A DNA stretch of 64,000 nt from JACPFJ01 sp036504875 (GTDB taxonomy: Bacteria; Desulfobacterota; Desulfuromonadia; Geobacterales; Pseudopelobacteraceae): the NCBI GenBank assembly GCA_036504875.1, contig DASXUK010000075.1:1-64000 (forward strand), given 5' to 3'. Every line of letters begins with the position of its first letter. The stretch's first letter is position 1. Positions 9,351 through 17,053 of the stretch are shown here, in pieces. The notes beneath the pieces are model-generated. The model saw nothing but the letters and a program-made list of their open reading frames with translations. It was not told the origin of the DNA and did not search any database. The position numbers and the translations under genes are program-made.

Positions 9351-10898
9351 CTAATTTGCCGGCGACCACCAACCGTGGTAGCTGAAGGGAGCATGATGAT
9401 TAAGATTTATGGTTGCTACCGGTCCGGAACTCAGTTGATCCGCCTTAAACACTGCCAGAAAGCTCTTCCTGGTCTTGCCGCTATAGACTTCGGTTAACAC
9501 AAAACCGGGCTCAAAGTGGTTGACCGGCTGATAAATATAGCCTGGAACCGGTATAAAAACCGGCTCGCTGCAGAATAATCCCGCCCCGAAATCAAAGGTT
9601 TCTGTTCCGCCAGACTGCATATCGATGCGCGATATTTGGGACCAGAAGAACTCACCGGGTGCGGTTTTAGCCACGTAACCATATCGATATTCGCGGCAAC
9701 GATGGGCTTCGTTGATCCGCGGCCACTCACAACTGCCACTGTAGAGAAACTCTTCCCGGATTGTTTTTGATCTTGGATTGATCAGGTAACGGCGCACCTC
9801 GCCCGGATACTCGTATTCGCCCCTTTGCCCGGTCATTACTGCCGAAATAACCGGATTGGGGCCGACAAAGTGGTCGGGATTCTGATAACCGATGAAATCA
9901 GCCACTATCTCATCACCCTTTTCATACGCATTAAAGGAATGCCACATGTAGCAGGCCGGTCGCTCCAGAATCAGGGGAGGCTCATCCCCCTGACGGTCCA
10001 GTACCATTATAAGATTCCCTTTTTGCGGCTTCCAGTGCAGTGACTCCGCCATGCTCCTCAGGCCAAACAAAAACCCCCAGAATTCGATCTCGACCGGATG
10101 AAGGCTAAAAATCAGGTGCTGCCCGGACACGAACCAGTCATGCAGATATATGTTACGCTGCAAGGGGAGCGACCGGTGCATCTTCAGGGCACCGTTTCGC
10201 TCAAATATCGTCACCTCCAGTTTCGGGCTGGGTCCGTAACGAATCCCGAAATGCAGCCATTCTCCGGTATGAGGATCTATCTTGGCATGCGCAGCATAAA
10301 TGGTCATTTCGGCGGGCAGTCCGAGGGTTGAGACCCCCATTGTTTCCAGGCTATCGGGGTTTAACTCGTAAGGCAGCGCGCACTCGTCAAAGGCGTAAAG
10401 CCGCCCCTGCCACAGGTAAATGGTTATGCCAGCCTGGCTCTTGATTCTTCCGGCCCCCAAAAAGTTGCCCCAGAAACCGCCCGGGGCCTGGGTGCTCCAA
10501 CTGGGATAGATATACTTGCCGGCGGCTTGCTCGCTGATAAACTTTTCGGTCTGCACAAAGCGGTTGCGGTAATGAACCCCGTTGTCATGAAACCGGAAGG
10601 CCTGCACCATACCGTCGCCATCCAGGAGGTTGCGTTTGCGTAATCCATTTCGGTCAAAAATTCCCGGCCCAATGCGATAAAAGGTGCCGCGCAGTTGAGC
10701 AGGAATATTTCCTTCCACCTGCGCCTCATAGTTGTGTTCACTGATAAGTGAGGTGGCAAGCCCCAGATAGGGCCGGCCGGCATCACCAAAATCAGGGAAG
10801 ACATCCTTTTTCAGCAGAGAACTACTTGCACAGCCCGCCAGCGCCAGGGAAACCGCAGATTCACCTGCCAAAGACAGGAACTGACGTCGGGAAAGCAT
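9351..10898 (-). CDS. Carotenoid oxygenase (RPE65/CCD family), Tat lipoprotein-like
   Basis: A 515-residue non-heme iron oxygenase of the carotenoid/stilbene cleavage family. The four iron-ligand histidines are all recognisable: about 204 (Y-A-A-H-A-K-I-D), 253 (Y-L-H-D-W), 320 (M-W-H-S-F-N-A-Y-E) and 508 (S-Y-H-G-W-W). The family motifs L-D-G-D-G-M-V and E-W-P-R-I are also present. The N-terminus has S-R-R-Q-F-L (twin-arginine signal), then L-A-L-A-G-C (lipobox, Cys about 23), so it should be exported folded and lipid-anchored. I prefer the ATG at 10898 (GAGGTG upstream) over the TTG at 10910. It sits just downstream of a sigma-54 activator. The substrate may be a carotenoid, polyene, stilbene or lignin-type compound; sequence does not decide. 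Confidence 0.9.
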   Translation of the reverse strand: MLSRRQFLSLAGESAVSLALAGCASSSLLKKDVFPDFGDAGRPYLGLATSLISEHNYEAQVEGNIPAQLRGTFYRIGPGIFDRNGLRKRNLLDGDGMVQAFRFHDNGVHYRNRFVQTEKFISEQAAGKYIYPSWSTQAPGGFWGNFLGAGRIKSQAGITIYLWQGRLYAFDECALPYELNPDSLETMGVSTLGLPAEMTIYAAHAKIDPHTGEWLHFGIRYGPSPKLEVTIFERNGALKMHRSLPLQRNIYLHDWFVSGQHLIFSLHPVEIEFWGFLFGLRSMAESLHWKPQKGNLIMVLDRQGDEPPLILERPACYMWHSFNAYEKGDEIVADFIGYQNPDHFVGPNPVISAVMTGQRGEYEYPGEVRRYLINPRSKTIREEFLYSGSCEWPRINEAHRCREYRYGYVAKTAPGEFFWSQISRIDMQSGGTETFDFGAGLFCSEPVFIPVPGYIYQPVNHFEPGFVLTEVYSGKTRKSFLAVFKADQLSSGPVATINLNHHAPFSYHGWWSPAN

Positions 10899-10936
10899 GT
10901 TGCACCTCAAAGGCGATTGATTAACCGGTCTTTCGA

Positions 10937-10960
10937 ATTCCCCCAGCGGGGGGAGGTAAT
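10937..10960. repeat. CCCCCAGCGGGGG palindrome, copy 1 (partial)
   Basis: The core CCCCCAGCGGGGGGAGG lies in the 63-bp gap between the sigma-54 regulator and the oxygenase gene. The same GC-rich palindrome occurs in longer form at 27457-27536 and 58741-58857, so it is a dispersed repeat and not a local terminator. Confidence 0.7.
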
Positions 10961-10961
10961 G

Positions 10962-12263
10962 CTAACGGGAGATGCCGTATTTTCGCATGCGGCCACGAAG
11001 CGTACTGGAATTGAGCCCCAGCACCACTGCAGCCCCGGTCTCGCCTTCGATACGCCAGGCGGTTTTCTGCAAAACGCGAAGAATATGCTCTCGCTCCAGC
11101 TCGTCAAGGGCCTTGACCTCCTTTATTTCCTCGCCCGCTGTCTGGGGCGGGCGTGAATCAAAATGGTCAAGCAGCTGAAGCGTGCTACCCGGGCTGGTTA
11201 TCACCGCCCGTTCAATAACGCTTTCCAACTCGCGTACATTGCCGGGCCAGTGGTAATTCTGAAGCAGCTGCAGCGTTTCGCTGGAAACAGTAGAGATATG
11301 TTTCCCGGTCTTATTGTTAAATTTGGCAATAAAATGATTAACGAGCAGCGCGATATCATCCTTGCGCTTGCGAAGCGGCGGGATTGTAATAGGGAAGACA
11401 TTCAGCCGGTAGAACAGATCATCTCTGAACCGGCCGGTGCGGATCTCTTCTTCCAGATTACGATTGGTAGCAGCGATTATTCGTACATCAACCTTGATAG
11501 TACGCGGGCTGCCAAGACGCTCGAATTCTCCGTCCTGAAGCACCCGTAGCAGCTTGGTCTGCAGTTCCAGCGGCATCTCTCCGACCTCATCCAGGAAAAT
11601 GGTGCCGTTGTCAGCCAGCTCAAAGCGCCCCATTTGCCGGGCATTGGAACCGGTAAAGGCCCCTCGCTCGCGTCCGAAAAGCTCACTCTCGATCAGGTTG
11701 GCAGGGAGCGAGGTACAATGCACCGTCACCAGGGGCCGTTCTTTGCGCGCACTGCAACTATGAATACCGCGCGCTACGATTCCCTTGCCGGTACCTGTCT
11801 CTCCCAAAAGCAGTACGGTGGTATCCTGGGGCGCCACCTGTTCGACTCGAAAAAATACATATTCCAATGCCGCGCTACGTCCGATGATCTGGCCCAGATT
11901 GTACTCCTGGTCAAGATCCGGTTGAAGGCCGATATTTTGTAGTCGCTGCTCTTTGTTCCCGATTTCAAAGCAGACACTTTTCAGGGCATCCTCAGCCACC
12001 TTGCGCTCCTCTATCTCCCTCAGAAGCTGTTCGTTAATCCGAAGCAGTTCTCCGAAACGCTCCAGCACAAGCGTATCCAACCCGTGATGCACCTTTTGGA
12101 ACTCAGCTTGAATCTTGCGAAGATCCTTGTTTTGCCGCTCCAGCTCTCTTCGGGTGACCTGCAATTCATGAAAAAGCCGATCAGACTCGAGTTCCGCCAG
12201 GATAGTTCTTTTTTCAGGCAGTTTTGTATCGCTGTTGTTATGAGCCCTGGTTGTATTGTTCAT
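10962..12263 (-). CDS. Sigma-54-dependent transcriptional activator
   Basis: A 433-residue enhancer-binding protein. Residues 1-115 are charged and probably coiled-coil, with no receiver, PAS or GAF domain apparent. The AAA+ domain spans about 120-365, with Walker A G-E-T-G-T-G-K-G at 154-161, the sigma-54 contact loop G-A-F-T-G at 201-205, and Walker B I-F-L-D-E-V-G-E near 222-229. A Fis-type helix-turn-helix is at the C-terminus (about 385-433). The signal that controls it cannot be read. It lies directly upstream of the carotenoid oxygenase on the same strand and divergent from the PagL-like gene, so either may be its target. Confidence 0.93.
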   Translation of the reverse strand: MNNTTRAHNNSDTKLPEKRTILAELESDRLFHELQVTRRELERQNKDLRKIQAEFQKVHHGLDTLVLERFGELLRINEQLLREIEERKVAEDALKSVCFEIGNKEQRLQNIGLQPDLDQEYNLGQIIGRSAALEYVFFRVEQVAPQDTTVLLLGETGTGKGIVARGIHSCSARKERPLVTVHCTSLPANLIESELFGRERGAFTGSNARQMGRFELADNGTIFLDEVGEMPLELQTKLLRVLQDGEFERLGSPRTIKVDVRIIAATNRNLEEEIRTGRFRDDLFYRLNVFPITIPPLRKRKDDIALLVNHFIAKFNNKTGKHISTVSSETLQLLQNYHWPGNVRELESVIERAVITSPGSTLQLLDHFDSRPPQTAGEEIKEVKALDELEREHILRVLQKTAWRIEGETGAAVVLGLNSSTLRGRMRKYGISR

Positions 12264-12484
12264 CGGCCGGTTATTTCCGTATCACTGTCATGGTAGATCC
12301 CGGTCTGTGTTTTTCTTGCAGCTCCAGGCTTTTGGGTGAGCCGGCCGAACCGGGTATTGTGTCAAGTATAGCCGCCATAGCCGGTATTTCAAGGAAGCGC
12401 TCCAGCCAGCGCCGGGACTGGCTGACTGTTTTCAAGCGCTAGTGTTGCTCCTTAGTCCCTTTATTATTTCTTGATCCGGTTCGG

Positions 12485-12501
12485 CTGGTGCCGTTTTTGA
12501 T
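12485..12501 (+). promoter_or_regulatory. Possible -24/-12 (sigma-54) promoter
   Basis: The stretch CTGGTGCCGTTTTTGAT has GG and a G spaced like the -24 and -12 elements. The -24 box matches only partly (TGGTGC for TGGCAC) and the -12 is TTGAT for TTGCA. It lies about 45 bp upstream of the PagL-like gene and divergent from the sigma-54 activator, which is the main reason to list it. Confidence 0.25.
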
Positions 12502-12543
12502 GATATTATTGTAATTAAATGAAATCATCACCTGCGCTCTGGG

Positions 12544-13155
12544 GTGTCAATGAACGCGAATATCAAAAAAACAGTTTATGCGCTAGTGACGCTTATTAGT
12601 CTGGTCTTGAGCAGACCGGCCTTGGCTCAGGAACCGACCGCCTTTTCCTCCGCCAAAAGGGAATTCACCTTCTTATCCGGCTACGGCACCTCTCACCGCG
12701 GGTTCGGTAAAACCGAAACCCAGGTGCAAACATTGGACTTTATCGGTCGTTACGGGTACTTCCTGACAGAGGAAATTGGGGATGGCTGGTATCGTGGGCG
12801 GTTTGAGCATCTGCTCGAGCTGCCGCTTCACCTGGTTGTCGATCCGAGGACCAGGATCATGACCGGCGGCTATCTGTTGGCCAGCTGGAAATTCAGTGGG
12901 CTGAAGGAAAAACTGTTGTATCCCTATATTTTTGGCGGCGGCGGTATTCTGTATGTCGACCTTGGGTTGCCCAGCATGGGTTCCCGGCTGGATTTTTCAT
13001 ATCAGGGCGGCACCGGCCTACAGTATTTCGTCCGCCAGGATCTGGCTGTTCTGGCCGAATACCGCTATCACCACATCTCAAATGCCGGAACTGCCACACC
13101 CAATGAACCATTGAATTCGAGTAAATTCCTGCTGGGGATTTCTTTTTACAGATAA
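12544..13155 (+). CDS. PagL-like lipid A 3-O-deacylase (acyloxyacyl hydrolase family)
   Basis: A secreted outer-membrane barrel of 203 residues from the GTG at 12544, or 201 from the ATG at 12550. The signal peptide ends after A-L-A. The C-terminal segment Y-H-H-I-S-N-A-G, followed by P-N-E-P-L-N, is the PagL signature, with catalytic His and Ser in H-I-S-N and a Glu just downstream. PagL removes the 3-O-acyl chain of lipid A in the outer leaflet and modifies endotoxicity and permeability. The gene is monocistronic and divergent from the sigma-54 regulator. The ribosome binding site is weak (CTGGGG). Confidence 0.85.
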   Translation: MSMNANIKKTVYALVTLISLVLSRPALAQEPTAFSSAKREFTFLSGYGTSHRGFGKTETQVQTLDFIGRYGYFLTEEIGDGWYRGRFEHLLELPLHLVVDPRTRIMTGGYLLASWKFSGLKEKLLYPYIFGGGGILYVDLGLPSMGSRLDFSYQGGTGLQYFVRQDLAVLAEYRYHHISNAGTATPNEPLNSSKFLLGISFYR

Positions 13156-13165
13156 AAATGTATTC

Positions 13166-13300
13166 TCACCACGAAGACACGAAGAAACCTTCAATGATAA
13201 ATAAAAAAAACTCGCTTAGCTCACTTGACATGACGCCTGATTTAAAAAACAGCTAATTACCTTATTTTGGCACTTCGTGTCCTTCGTGCCTTCGTGGTGA
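13166..13300. repeat. CTTCGTG dyad repeat, copy 1
   Basis: The left arm at 13167-13187 (CACCACGAAGACACGAAGAA) and the right arm at 13273-13300 (CTTCGTGTCCTTCGTGCC...) are imperfect inverted copies separated by an AT-rich spacer. Each arm is itself built from the heptamer CTTCGTG/CACGAAG. The same arrangement recurs at 16517-16640. It fills the gap between the PagL-like gene and the MMPL gene, which converge here. Confidence 0.75.
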
Positions 13301-13319
13301 ATAGCCTTTAAAAATCTCT

Positions 13320-15848
13320 CTATTTCTTCACAATCAAACCAATAAAAGCAGGCAGAGAGAAGAGCGCCACCAGAGCGGTTGCGGCCACACCGAAGTTGGT
13401 TGCCCAGCCAATCGAGGCCAGGGCCCCGTAATCAGAGAGTGCCAGGGAGCCGAATCCTGCAATAGTGGTGAGGGCTGAAAGCAGGACCGCCCGACCGGCT
13501 TGGGTATAGCTGGCTTGCTGACCCTCTTCCAGAGTCGACGTCCGGTGAGCCAGATGCAGTCCGTAATCGCTGCCCATGCCCAAAATGGTTACCAGAACCA
13601 TCGCGTTCATGAAATTAAGCTTCATGCCGGCCAGGACCATCAGACCCAGCATGGCGATCACCCCGGCCATAACCGGATAGAGCGAATAAAACACGCCTTC
13701 CAGAGACTCGAAGTGGGTAATAAGAAGCAGCAGTACCATTACTCCCCCTAGAATAAAACCCCACAGGAAGCTTCTTTTTACCGATCCTGCCAGTTGCCGG
13801 CTGACCAGTTCCTCGCCCGTGGCCCGTGCGGAAGGGTCAAGGCCTGCCAATTCCTTTAAAAACTGAGGCTGGTTAAACTCTTCCCCTTGGTAATAGAGAT
13901 AAAACAGCAGGTGATAACTGTTTTCAGCTCTTATCAAATGACGCTCGGCAAGCCCACGCAAGGGTGAGGCGGCCAATCGCTGGATGGCCTCGACCATAGC
14001 GACCGGTCGGGCATATTTAAGTTGCTCCAGATTGTTTATCGCCGGCTGAAAAGGCCCCTGCTCAAATCCATGGCGCACCAGCGCTTGAGCCAGTTCAGTT
14101 CCGGGCCGACGGAGTCCTGTCTGGGCCTGCAGCTTTTCAAGTACCTCATTTTGTGAAGGCTGGTCGTTTAGCACCTGGCCCAGGGAAGAATAAGCCGCCA
14201 ACTGCTTTTTAAGACGGTAATTCTCCACCAGCGCGCCCACCTTTCGGCCGCGGGCCAGCACATCATCCAGGTCGATACCTTCCACGGCCACCAGCATCTG
14301 CCGGCTGGCAAGGCTCAGATGCTTTTCTATCTTTTGTTGGGTCAGAAATGCCTCGGACTGCTTTGGCTGAAGGTTTCTCAGTTCCCCCTCAAATGAGATA
14401 AACAGAGCGGCAATCAGCAGAATTGCAATCAGGACTGTCGATACAGCGATGGTTGCGAAACGATTTTTACGACTGATATTCCAGACCCGACCCAGCCCGA
14501 AATTCGGCAGCGGTTTATATACCGAATTCGGAAAACGCTGTTCGCTGAAGATCAGCAGCGGCGGCAGGAAAAAAAAGGTGGCGTACATGGAAAAAATCAC
14601 TCCCAGTCCGACCAGCAGGCCCAACTCCGACAAGGCCCGCACCTCGGTGACCATCAAAGCCAGAAAGGGAAATGCCGTGGTGGTGGCTGCGGTAAAAACT
14701 CCCCGACCGGAATCGATCATTGACAGCCGGAGCGCTTCGTCTGTACTTTTCCCGGCCGAACGCTCCGAGTAGAAGCGATCATAGATATGGATCGAGTAGT
14801 CGGTGCCTAGGCCGATGATCAGCGCCATAAAGGCAAAAGAAATAATATGGATCGAGGAAAGAAAAAAACCGGCCGTGCCGAGTGACAGGGCCACTCCCAC
14901 CAGAAGAATCAGTGGTATCAGCAAGGTGGGCAGTACCCGGCGGTAAGTGAGGTAGAACAGCCCCAGCACCACGAACAGCGAAGAGATGATGCAGGCCAGG
15001 ATGTTGCGCTTCATGGTAGCCTCATCGATCACCGCCGAGAGGTGGGCACCGGCACAGGAAATATGGACCGAAAAGCCCTGTCGGGCTTTATTAATGCCGG
15101 TAACCAGTTTCCTGGCAAACTGCATGTCCTGGACTGGGCGGGCTGTTTCGGCAATCACGATCAATACGCGGCCATCGCGGGAAAGCAGATAGGGTGAGGA
15201 GGTGTCCAGGTCAAGAGCTTGAGTAGCCTTGTTCAATCGAGGCAGGATCAAATCCCTCAGGTAAAGTGGATCAACGGCAATGATATCGCGCATAGCCATG
15301 CCGGCCTGGCTGGCCAGCTCGGCCTGGGCCCTTTTGAGAGACCGGTCCATATTGGCTGGCAGAAGACGGCCGGCAAAATTATCGACCTGTTCAACCTTCA
15401 GGAACAACTGCGGCCTGGCAACGGCATAGCCGATGAAATCAGCAAAGGCTTTGGCCTCCCCCGGGTCATAGGTGCGATAGATCACCTTGCTGAAGGCTGA
15501 CTGCCCATCTACTTTAAGGGACTTCAGGCGCAAGACAAATGGCTCGACCTCGGCTAAAAGCGCCTGCCGGTCACCTTCCAGCAGAAAATAAGCCTCCTGG
15601 GCACTACCACTCCATTGCAGGGTTTGAAGAAACAGCTTCAGGGCACCCTGTTTGGACGGGAACAGCTTGAATATATCGGCTTCAAAACGGGTATTCAGAA
15701 GGGAAGTCAGGGCCAGCGCCAGAAAAACAAGTGCAGCTGCTATGACCTGGCCAGGCTTGGCACTGCTCAGGCGGAAAACCCACTCCAGATGAGCGGTGAC
15801 AGCTGACTGGACAGCAGCGGACAACTTGGCAGGGAGAGCCTTGACCAT
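13320..15848 (-). CDS. MMPL/RND-superfamily lipid exporter
   Basis: An 842-residue inner-membrane protein built of two repeats. Each has one N-terminal membrane helix, a large periplasmic domain (about 45-270 and 460-680) and a five-helix bundle. Conserved G-L-G-T-D-Y-S-I-H-I-Y and G-M-G-S-D-Y-G-L-H-L-A motifs carry the proton-relay acidic residues. Relatives (HpnN-like and APE-cluster MMPL proteins) move hydrophobic lipids from the inner membrane. Directly upstream, 10 bp away, is a LolA-like carrier gene, forming the usual exporter-carrier pair. It is the last gene of the lipid locus, so export of that product is the likely job. Confidence 0.9.
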   Translation of the reverse strand: MVKALPAKLSAAVQSAVTAHLEWVFRLSSAKPGQVIAAALVFLALALTSLLNTRFEADIFKLFPSKQGALKLFLQTLQWSGSAQEAYFLLEGDRQALLAEVEPFVLRLKSLKVDGQSAFSKVIYRTYDPGEAKAFADFIGYAVARPQLFLKVEQVDNFAGRLLPANMDRSLKRAQAELASQAGMAMRDIIAVDPLYLRDLILPRLNKATQALDLDTSSPYLLSRDGRVLIVIAETARPVQDMQFARKLVTGINKARQGFSVHISCAGAHLSAVIDEATMKRNILACIISSLFVVLGLFYLTYRRVLPTLLIPLILLVGVALSLGTAGFFLSSIHIISFAFMALIIGLGTDYSIHIYDRFYSERSAGKSTDEALRLSMIDSGRGVFTAATTTAFPFLALMVTEVRALSELGLLVGLGVIFSMYATFFFLPPLLIFSEQRFPNSVYKPLPNFGLGRVWNISRKNRFATIAVSTVLIAILLIAALFISFEGELRNLQPKQSEAFLTQQKIEKHLSLASRQMLVAVEGIDLDDVLARGRKVGALVENYRLKKQLAAYSSLGQVLNDQPSQNEVLEKLQAQTGLRRPGTELAQALVRHGFEQGPFQPAINNLEQLKYARPVAMVEAIQRLAASPLRGLAERHLIRAENSYHLLFYLYYQGEEFNQPQFLKELAGLDPSARATGEELVSRQLAGSVKRSFLWGFILGGVMVLLLLITHFESLEGVFYSLYPVMAGVIAMLGLMVLAGMKLNFMNAMVLVTILGMGSDYGLHLAHRTSTLEEGQQASYTQAGRAVLLSALTTIAGFGSLALSDYGALASIGWATNFGVAATALVALFSLPAFIGLIVKK

Positions 15849-15858
15849 TAATTGCTCA

Positions 15859-16494
15859 TCAGGGAGTTAACCGATTGACGCTATCCTGCACTAAATCCTT
15901 ATCCTTTAAACCGACATTTCGGCGCAGATTACTGAATTTGATGTCGGTCCGATCACCATTATTTTCGGCAATAACTATCCGGCTGATCTGACCTTTCATG
16001 TCAAAGCTGAGCTGCAATTCCTTCATGCCTGTTTTTTTTAGAGGACTTACCCGCAGGGTCCAGATATTGTTCTTTTGCTCGGCCTTCAGGTCAACCCCTT
16101 CAGGAGCCTCGCTAACAGGCTTGTCCAGGTAGGCCAGCCATTTATCCAGGCCATTTTCCGGCGGCAGCACAACCCTTTGAATTTCACCCTGTTCCGGGAG
16201 CCACAGGGTCATCACGTTAGCTCGTAACGTAAGGCGGCTGGCATGAGGCGCCAAAAGTTCCATGAAAAACAGGTCCGGTTTCTTGAACCGCACCTGGCCT
16301 TTGGAAACCATCTTTTTCTTCATCAGGGCCAGCTGTTTTTCCTGGACCACATCGGCGGTAAAGTCATTGATACCCGCGAAACCGCGCCTTAAGGTTTCCA
16401 GCGCCTCCAATGCGTTGTTTCCGGCCGCCTGAACTGGAGCAGAAAAGAATAAACACAAGCATAGGAATAAGAAAATTCTCCGGTACTTTTGCAT
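15859..16494 (-). CDS. LolA-like periplasmic lipid/lipoprotein carrier
   Basis: About 211 residues from the ATG at 16494, which has AAGAGGT upstream. A longer frame to 16557 runs into repeat DNA and is not favoured. The signal peptide covers about residues 1-23 (ends P-V-Q-A-A). The mature part has the LolA/LolB half-barrel pattern: an F-T-A-D-V-V-Q-E-K-Q segment, G-Q-V-R-F-K-K-P-D-L-F, then a W-L-P-E-Q-G-E strand. In aryl polyene-type loci such a protein accompanies an MMPL exporter and is thought to carry the product to the outer membrane. It is probably not the housekeeping LolA. Confidence 0.85.
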   Translation of the reverse strand: MQKYRRIFLFLCLCLFFSAPVQAAGNNALEALETLRRGFAGINDFTADVVQEKQLALMKKKMVSKGQVRFKKPDLFFMELLAPHASRLTLRANVMTLWLPEQGEIQRVVLPPENGLDKWLAYLDKPVSEAPEGVDLKAEQKNNIWTLRVSPLKKTGMKELQLSFDMKGQISRIVIAENNGDRTDIKFSNLRRNVGLKDKDLVQDSVNRLTP

Positions 16495-16516
16495 GTGACC
16501 TCTTAAGCTTTTTATT

Positions 16517-16640
16517 TCACCACGAAGGCACGAAGAGCGCGAAGAAATTCTTTTCAAAGGGAAAATCTGATGATTTCTTTTTTGGCCTTACCCTAATGTT
16601 TTTGCCTATAAACTTCGTGTCCTTCGTGCCTTCGTGGTAC
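16517..16640. repeat. CTTCGTG dyad repeat, copy 2
   Basis: The left arm CACCACGAAGGCACGAAGAG starts at 16518 and the inverted right arm ACTTCGTGTCCTTCGTGCC starts at 16612. The right arm is nearly identical to that at 13273-13300. It lies between the LolA-like and dehydratase genes, so copies 1 and 2 bracket the exporter/carrier pair. Confidence 0.75.
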
Positions 16641-16669
16641 TGCCTGCTTTATTTAAAATTAAATTTATC

Positions 16670-17053
16670 TTAAGCAATGGCCAGAGTCAGCCTTGCCGAA
16701 GCAATGATCTTTTCATCCTCATCATATACCTGCCCCTCCACCAGATGCAGAGTGCCAAAGGACTTGATAATACGCGCTGCAGCCAGCAGTCTGACGCCGG
16801 CAGCCACGCTGGCAGGAAGCCGGCTTGATTCAATAGCGGCCAATACCCCGCTGCTTGCCCCTTCCTGTCCGGCAGCGATCCCACCCAGCTGCGCCATCGC
16901 CTCAATCAGCAGCATTGGCGGGTATGCACCATTGCCGGCAGTTACCTTGATTTCTGCGCTGGCGCAGATGCCAGGTTCAAGGCTGATCAGCCTGTCGATC
17001 TGGAGAAACGGCTGGCGATGAGGAAGATAGGCCGCCGGATCAGGATTGAACAG
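16670..17053 (-). CDS. Hotdog-fold 3-hydroxyacyl-ACP dehydratase-like protein
   Basis: A FabZ/FabA-type hotdog protein: L-P-H-R-Q-P-F-L-Q-I-D-R-L gives the conserved catalytic His region, and Y-P-P-M-L-L-I-E-A-M-A-Q-L-G-G gives the central helix with the acidic residue. It would dehydrate 3-hydroxyacyl-ACP in the cluster pathway. The start is uncertain. A strong AAAGGAGG stands 5 nt before a CTG at 17053, giving 127 residues and an 11-nt overlap with the upstream ketosynthase-like gene. ATG starts at 17128 or 17140 would overlap that gene by 89-101 bp and lack a comparable binding site. CTG initiation is rare, so this needs N-terminal data. Confidence 0.75.
   Translation of the reverse strand: MFNPDPAAYLPHRQPFLQIDRLISLEPGICASAEIKVTAGNGAYPPMLLIEAMAQLGGIAAGQEGASSGVLAAIESSRLPASVAAGVRLLAAARIIKSFGTLHLVEGQVYDEDEKIIASARLTLAIA

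Noticed and set aside
9351..10898. Part of a carotenoid biosynthesis cluster
   Set aside because: No phytoene synthase, desaturase or cyclase gene is present in the window, so only the cleavage enzyme is supported.
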